The notes beneath the pieces were generated by a model, which searched no databases, was not told where the DNA came from, and saw nothing but the letters and a program-made list of their open reading frames with translations. The translations under genes and the position numbers were made by a program. Shown piece after piece: positions 62,051 to 64,000 of a stretch of 64,000 bases of DNA. Source of the stretch: Sneathiella limimaris (GTDB taxonomy: Bacteria; Pseudomonadota; Alphaproteobacteria; Sneathiellales; Sneathiellaceae); assembly GCF_012932565.1 (NCBI RefSeq), contig NZ_JABBYJ010000001.1, positions 930,001 to 994,000 of the forward strand, read 5' to 3'. How positions within the stretch are numbered: the first letter of the stretch is position 1; the number at the start of each line of letters is the position of its first letter.

Positions 62051-62927
62051 AGAGATAAACAAAGACCAAGTCTTTCTGGACCTGCAAGGCAAGCTTCACC
62101 GGCTTGCCTATCGCATGCTTGGAACCGTGGCAGAGGCGGAAGATGCGGTTCAGGAAGCCTGGATCCGCTGGCAGGCCGCGGGCAAACCGGATCTTGACTA
62201 TCCCATGGCCTATTTTTCGAAAATTGTGACGCGGATCTGTTTGGACGCTCTGAAAAAAGTCTCTCGCCATCGGGAGTCTTATGTAGGGGTATGGCTCCCG
62301 GAACCGGTTGTCGCGAATTGGAGCCTCAACGAATATTCGGATGCGCCAGACGAGCAGGAGGATATCTCATACGCTCTGATGATGGTGCTGGAAAGGCTGA
62401 CGCCACTGGAGCGGGCCGCTTATCTCTTGCATGATCTTTTTGAGGTTCCCTTCAATGAAATTGCAGAGATAATCGAGCGCACACCCGCAACCTGCCGAAA
62501 GCTCGCGACGCGCGCGCGGGAACATATTCAAAAGGAAGGCGTTCGTTATCAGCCGAGAGAAGCGGATCTTGAAAATCTGCTCACCGTGTTTAAAACGGCC
62601 CGCAATACAGGAAATCTGGAGCCTCTGCAAAATCTACTCAGTGAGACTGTGATCTTCTATAACGATGGTGGCGGGAAAGTTCCGGCAGCCATTAACCCCA
62701 TTTATGGTCAGGATCGGGTCTTGCGCTTCATCATGGGGCTGGCGTCCAAGTTCAAGCTGTTTGAGGCATCCGAGATTGACATCACCCTCTCCAACGGAAG
62801 CCCTGCCCTCAAAATTATTGATGAGCAGGGGGTATTGCAGATCGTGTCATTTGATCTGGAGGAAAACGGCCTGATCACTACCTTTTACGGTCTCCGTAAT
62901 CCGGAGAAACTGACCGCTTTTACCTGA
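62040..62927 (+). CDS. ECF41-family sigma factor with SnoaL-like C-terminal domain
   Basis: A 295-residue extracytoplasmic-function sigma factor. Region 2 spans about residues 10-75 (RLAYRMLGTVAEAEDAVQEAW) and region 4 about 112-165 (VPFNEIAEIIERTPATCRKL). The ECF41 hallmarks are all present: WLPEP (85-89) in the linker, and DGGGK (209-213) and NPEKL (287-291) in the C-terminal SnoaL-like extension that replaces an anti-sigma factor. The TTG start at 62040 has GGAGGA eight bases upstream; the frame is open further back but that would bury the ribosome-binding site. Confidence 0.93.
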   Translation: MQAEEINKDQVFLDLQGKLHRLAYRMLGTVAEAEDAVQEAWIRWQAAGKPDLDYPMAYFSKIVTRICLDALKKVSRHRESYVGVWLPEPVVANWSLNEYSDAPDEQEDISYALMMVLERLTPLERAAYLLHDLFEVPFNEIAEIIERTPATCRKLATRAREHIQKEGVRYQPREADLENLLTVFKTARNTGNLEPLQNLLSETVIFYNDGGGKVPAAINPIYGQDRVLRFIMGLASKFKLFEASEIDITLSNGSPALKIIDEQGVLQIVSFDLEENGLITTFYGLRNPEKLTAFT

Positions 62928-62929
62928 GC

Positions 62930-64000
62930 CTACATCCGTTCTGGAACATCAATGCCGAGGATATGAAGAACGGCTTCAATCTGGCGAAGGGTAATCGCAC
63001 AGAGGGTTAGCCGCGATGCCCGAACTGCAGGGTCTTTTTCGCCCAGCACATGGCAGTCATGATAGAAGCTGTTAAACTCCTGGGTCAACGCATAGACATG
63101 ATCGCAGAGGATATTTGGCGCGTTCTTTTCCGCCGCTCCTTTTGCCGCTTCGGGTAACCCTGCAAGCGCAAGGATAAGGTTCCGCTCTGCATCCGCCACC
63201 AACTGAACCGGCCCTTGGCTCAAGCTTTGTTCCTCAGCTTTTCTCAGCATGGACTTGATCCGAACCGCCGCATACATCTGGTAGGGGCCTGTGCGTCCTT
63301 CAAACTTTGTAAACCGCTCTAGATCAAAGACGTAGTTGGACATCCGTTGGTTAGACAGATCTGCATATTTAATAGCGGCAACACCGACCTTGGTCGCAAT
63401 ATTCTCAAGCTCTTCTGCACCAAATTTTTCGGCCATTCCAGCTTCGTTTACAACCTTACGGGCTTCGCTGATGGCATCGTCGATCAGGGATCTCAGGCGG
63501 ACAACACCGCCGTCCCGGGTTTTCAGCGGTTTGCCGTCTTTTCCATTGACGGTACCAAAGCCCACATGTTCCAGATGCACAGTATCACGCAGGCTCTTGC
63601 CTTTGCGGGCCGCGCGGAAGACCTGTTCAAAATGCAGGCTCTGGCGGGCATCCACCACATAGAGAATTTTGTCAGGGTGATGTTCTTCTTCACGAAGTTC
63701 AATGGTGGCAAGATCTGTTGTGCCATACATGACCGCGCCGTCCGATTTTTGCAAGATCAGGGGCGGCATTTCCTTTTTGTCGTCGTCTTCTTCGACGCGA
63801 ACGACTGTGGCGCCGTCAGAAATTTCTGAATATCCCTCATCCGCATAGCGTTTGAGCATGGCAGGGATATGATCATTGGTATCGGCCTCACCCTTCCATT
63901 CGGTGAAGTGGGCGCCCAGTAGGTCAAAATCCACCTTGGTTTCCGCAATGGAGATATCCAGCATATGCTGCCAAAGGGCCTTGTAACCCACGCGGCCCTG
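62930..64000 (-). CDS. argS: Arginyl-tRNA synthetase, 3' part
   Basis: The C-terminal 356 residues of a class I aminoacyl-tRNA synthetase that charges tRNA-Arg; the N-terminal part with the HIGH motif lies beyond the right edge. Visible are QKSDGAVMYGTTDLATI, VVDARQSLHFEQVFRAARK, HVGFGTVNGKDGKPLKTRDG (the KMSKS-equivalent loop) and the anticodon-binding domain ending LRQIEAVLHILGIDVPERM. It converges on the sigma-factor gene with a 2-base gap. Confidence 0.95.
   Translation of the reverse strand, partial: QGRVGYKALWQHMLDISIAETKVDFDLLGAHFTEWKGEADTNDHIPAMLKRYADEGYSEISDGATVVRVEEDDDKKEMPPLILQKSDGAVMYGTTDLATIELREEEHHPDKILYVVDARQSLHFEQVFRAARKGKSLRDTVHLEHVGFGTVNGKDGKPLKTRDGGVVRLRSLIDDAISEARKVVNEAGMAEKFGAEELENIATKVGVAAIKYADLSNQRMSNYVFDLERFTKFEGRTGPYQMYAAVRIKSMLRKAEEQSLSQGPVQLVADAERNLILALAGLPEAAKGAAEKNAPNILCDHVYALTQEFNSFYHDCHVLGEKDPAVRASRLTLCAITLRQIEAVLHILGIDVPERM

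Noticed and set aside
1-64000. CRISPR arrays, insertion sequences, integrases, toxin-antitoxin pairs or phage genes
   Set aside because: No repeat-spacer pattern, transposase or integrase motifs, or paired small toxin genes were seen; the HNH protein is a common chromosomal family without mobile context.

Overview
The window is a gene-dense stretch of ordinary-looking alphaproteobacterial chromosome, with roughly 63 protein genes, one tRNA and very short gaps. Features that point to Alphaproteobacteria are: a CpdR-type response regulator, the zinc-ribbon/ftsE/ftsX/ydcF/plsC block, DUF2125, DUF1127 and DUF4170 proteins, a Coq7 hydroxylase, a SAM-II (SAM-alpha) riboswitch in front of metZ, and a complete core of the ethylmalonyl-CoA pathway. 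Base composition looks moderate and even. I see no insertion sequence, prophage, CRISPR array or integrated element. Genus cannot be fixed from the sequence alone; a marine Sneathiella/Kiloniella-like or Rhodospirillales-type organism would fit (inference).

Layout. 0-4.4 kb: end of hisC, a prephenate dehydrogenase, a DUF2125 protein, a drug/metabolite transporter and a ChaC-like gamma-glutamylcyclotransferase. 4.4-9.3 kb: a DUF1127 miniprotein, then a TetR regulator divergent from a two-subunit molybdenum hydroxylase, with a 27-bp palindromic operator between them, and a second transporter. 9.3-15.2 kb (minus strand): B12-dependent ribonucleotide reductase nrdJ, plsC, ydcF, a HAD phosphatase, ftsX and ftsE, mostly joined by 4-bp overlaps. 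15.3-19.9 kb: zinc-ribbon membrane protein, hpt, cpdR, tRNA-Leu(CAA), an OmpR-type regulator, a YqaA/DedA protein, dsbB and coq7. 20-25.7 kb: an unknown coiled-coil protein, an HNH nuclease, an AlkA-type glycosylase, a CtpA-type protease, gluQ, a lone periplasmic binding protein and a MAPEG protein.

25.7-41.1 kb is a metabolic neighbourhood. ecm is divergent from ccr and mcd, which together form the characteristic part of the ethylmalonyl-CoA pathway for acetyl-CoA assimilation. Nearby are a cob(I)alamin adenosyltransferase (cofactor supply for Ecm and possibly NrdJ), etfBA (electron acceptor for Mcd), a 3-hydroxybutyryl-CoA dehydrogenase and a thiolase. Two FAD amine-oxidase-like proteins, a BrkB/YihY protein and another EamA transporter are interspersed.

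41-51 kb: ArsC-like reductase, an ABC-2 permease, argD-argF-hslO behind a strongly palindromic leader, a lipoprotein and an RND efflux pair. 51-54.3 kb (minus strand): metZ under a SAM-II riboswitch, followed by an OmpA-like lipoprotein whose ribosome-binding site and start codon lie inside a hairpin, then apaG and folE. 54.3-64 kb: a tiny two-helix membrane protein missed by a 60-residue cutoff, a diguanylate cyclase, an Nfu protein with two NifU domains (one without cysteines), a class III cyclase, a gamma-glutamyltransferase, and an AhpD-like protein paired with an ECF41 sigma factor behind its own predicted promoter. The window ends inside argS.

The most novel-looking signals are regulatory: a SAM-II riboswitch whose pseudoknot strand is exactly duplicated downstream, the start-site hairpin of the OmpA-like lipoprotein, and the argD leader. 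I did not find a clearly new multi-gene system.
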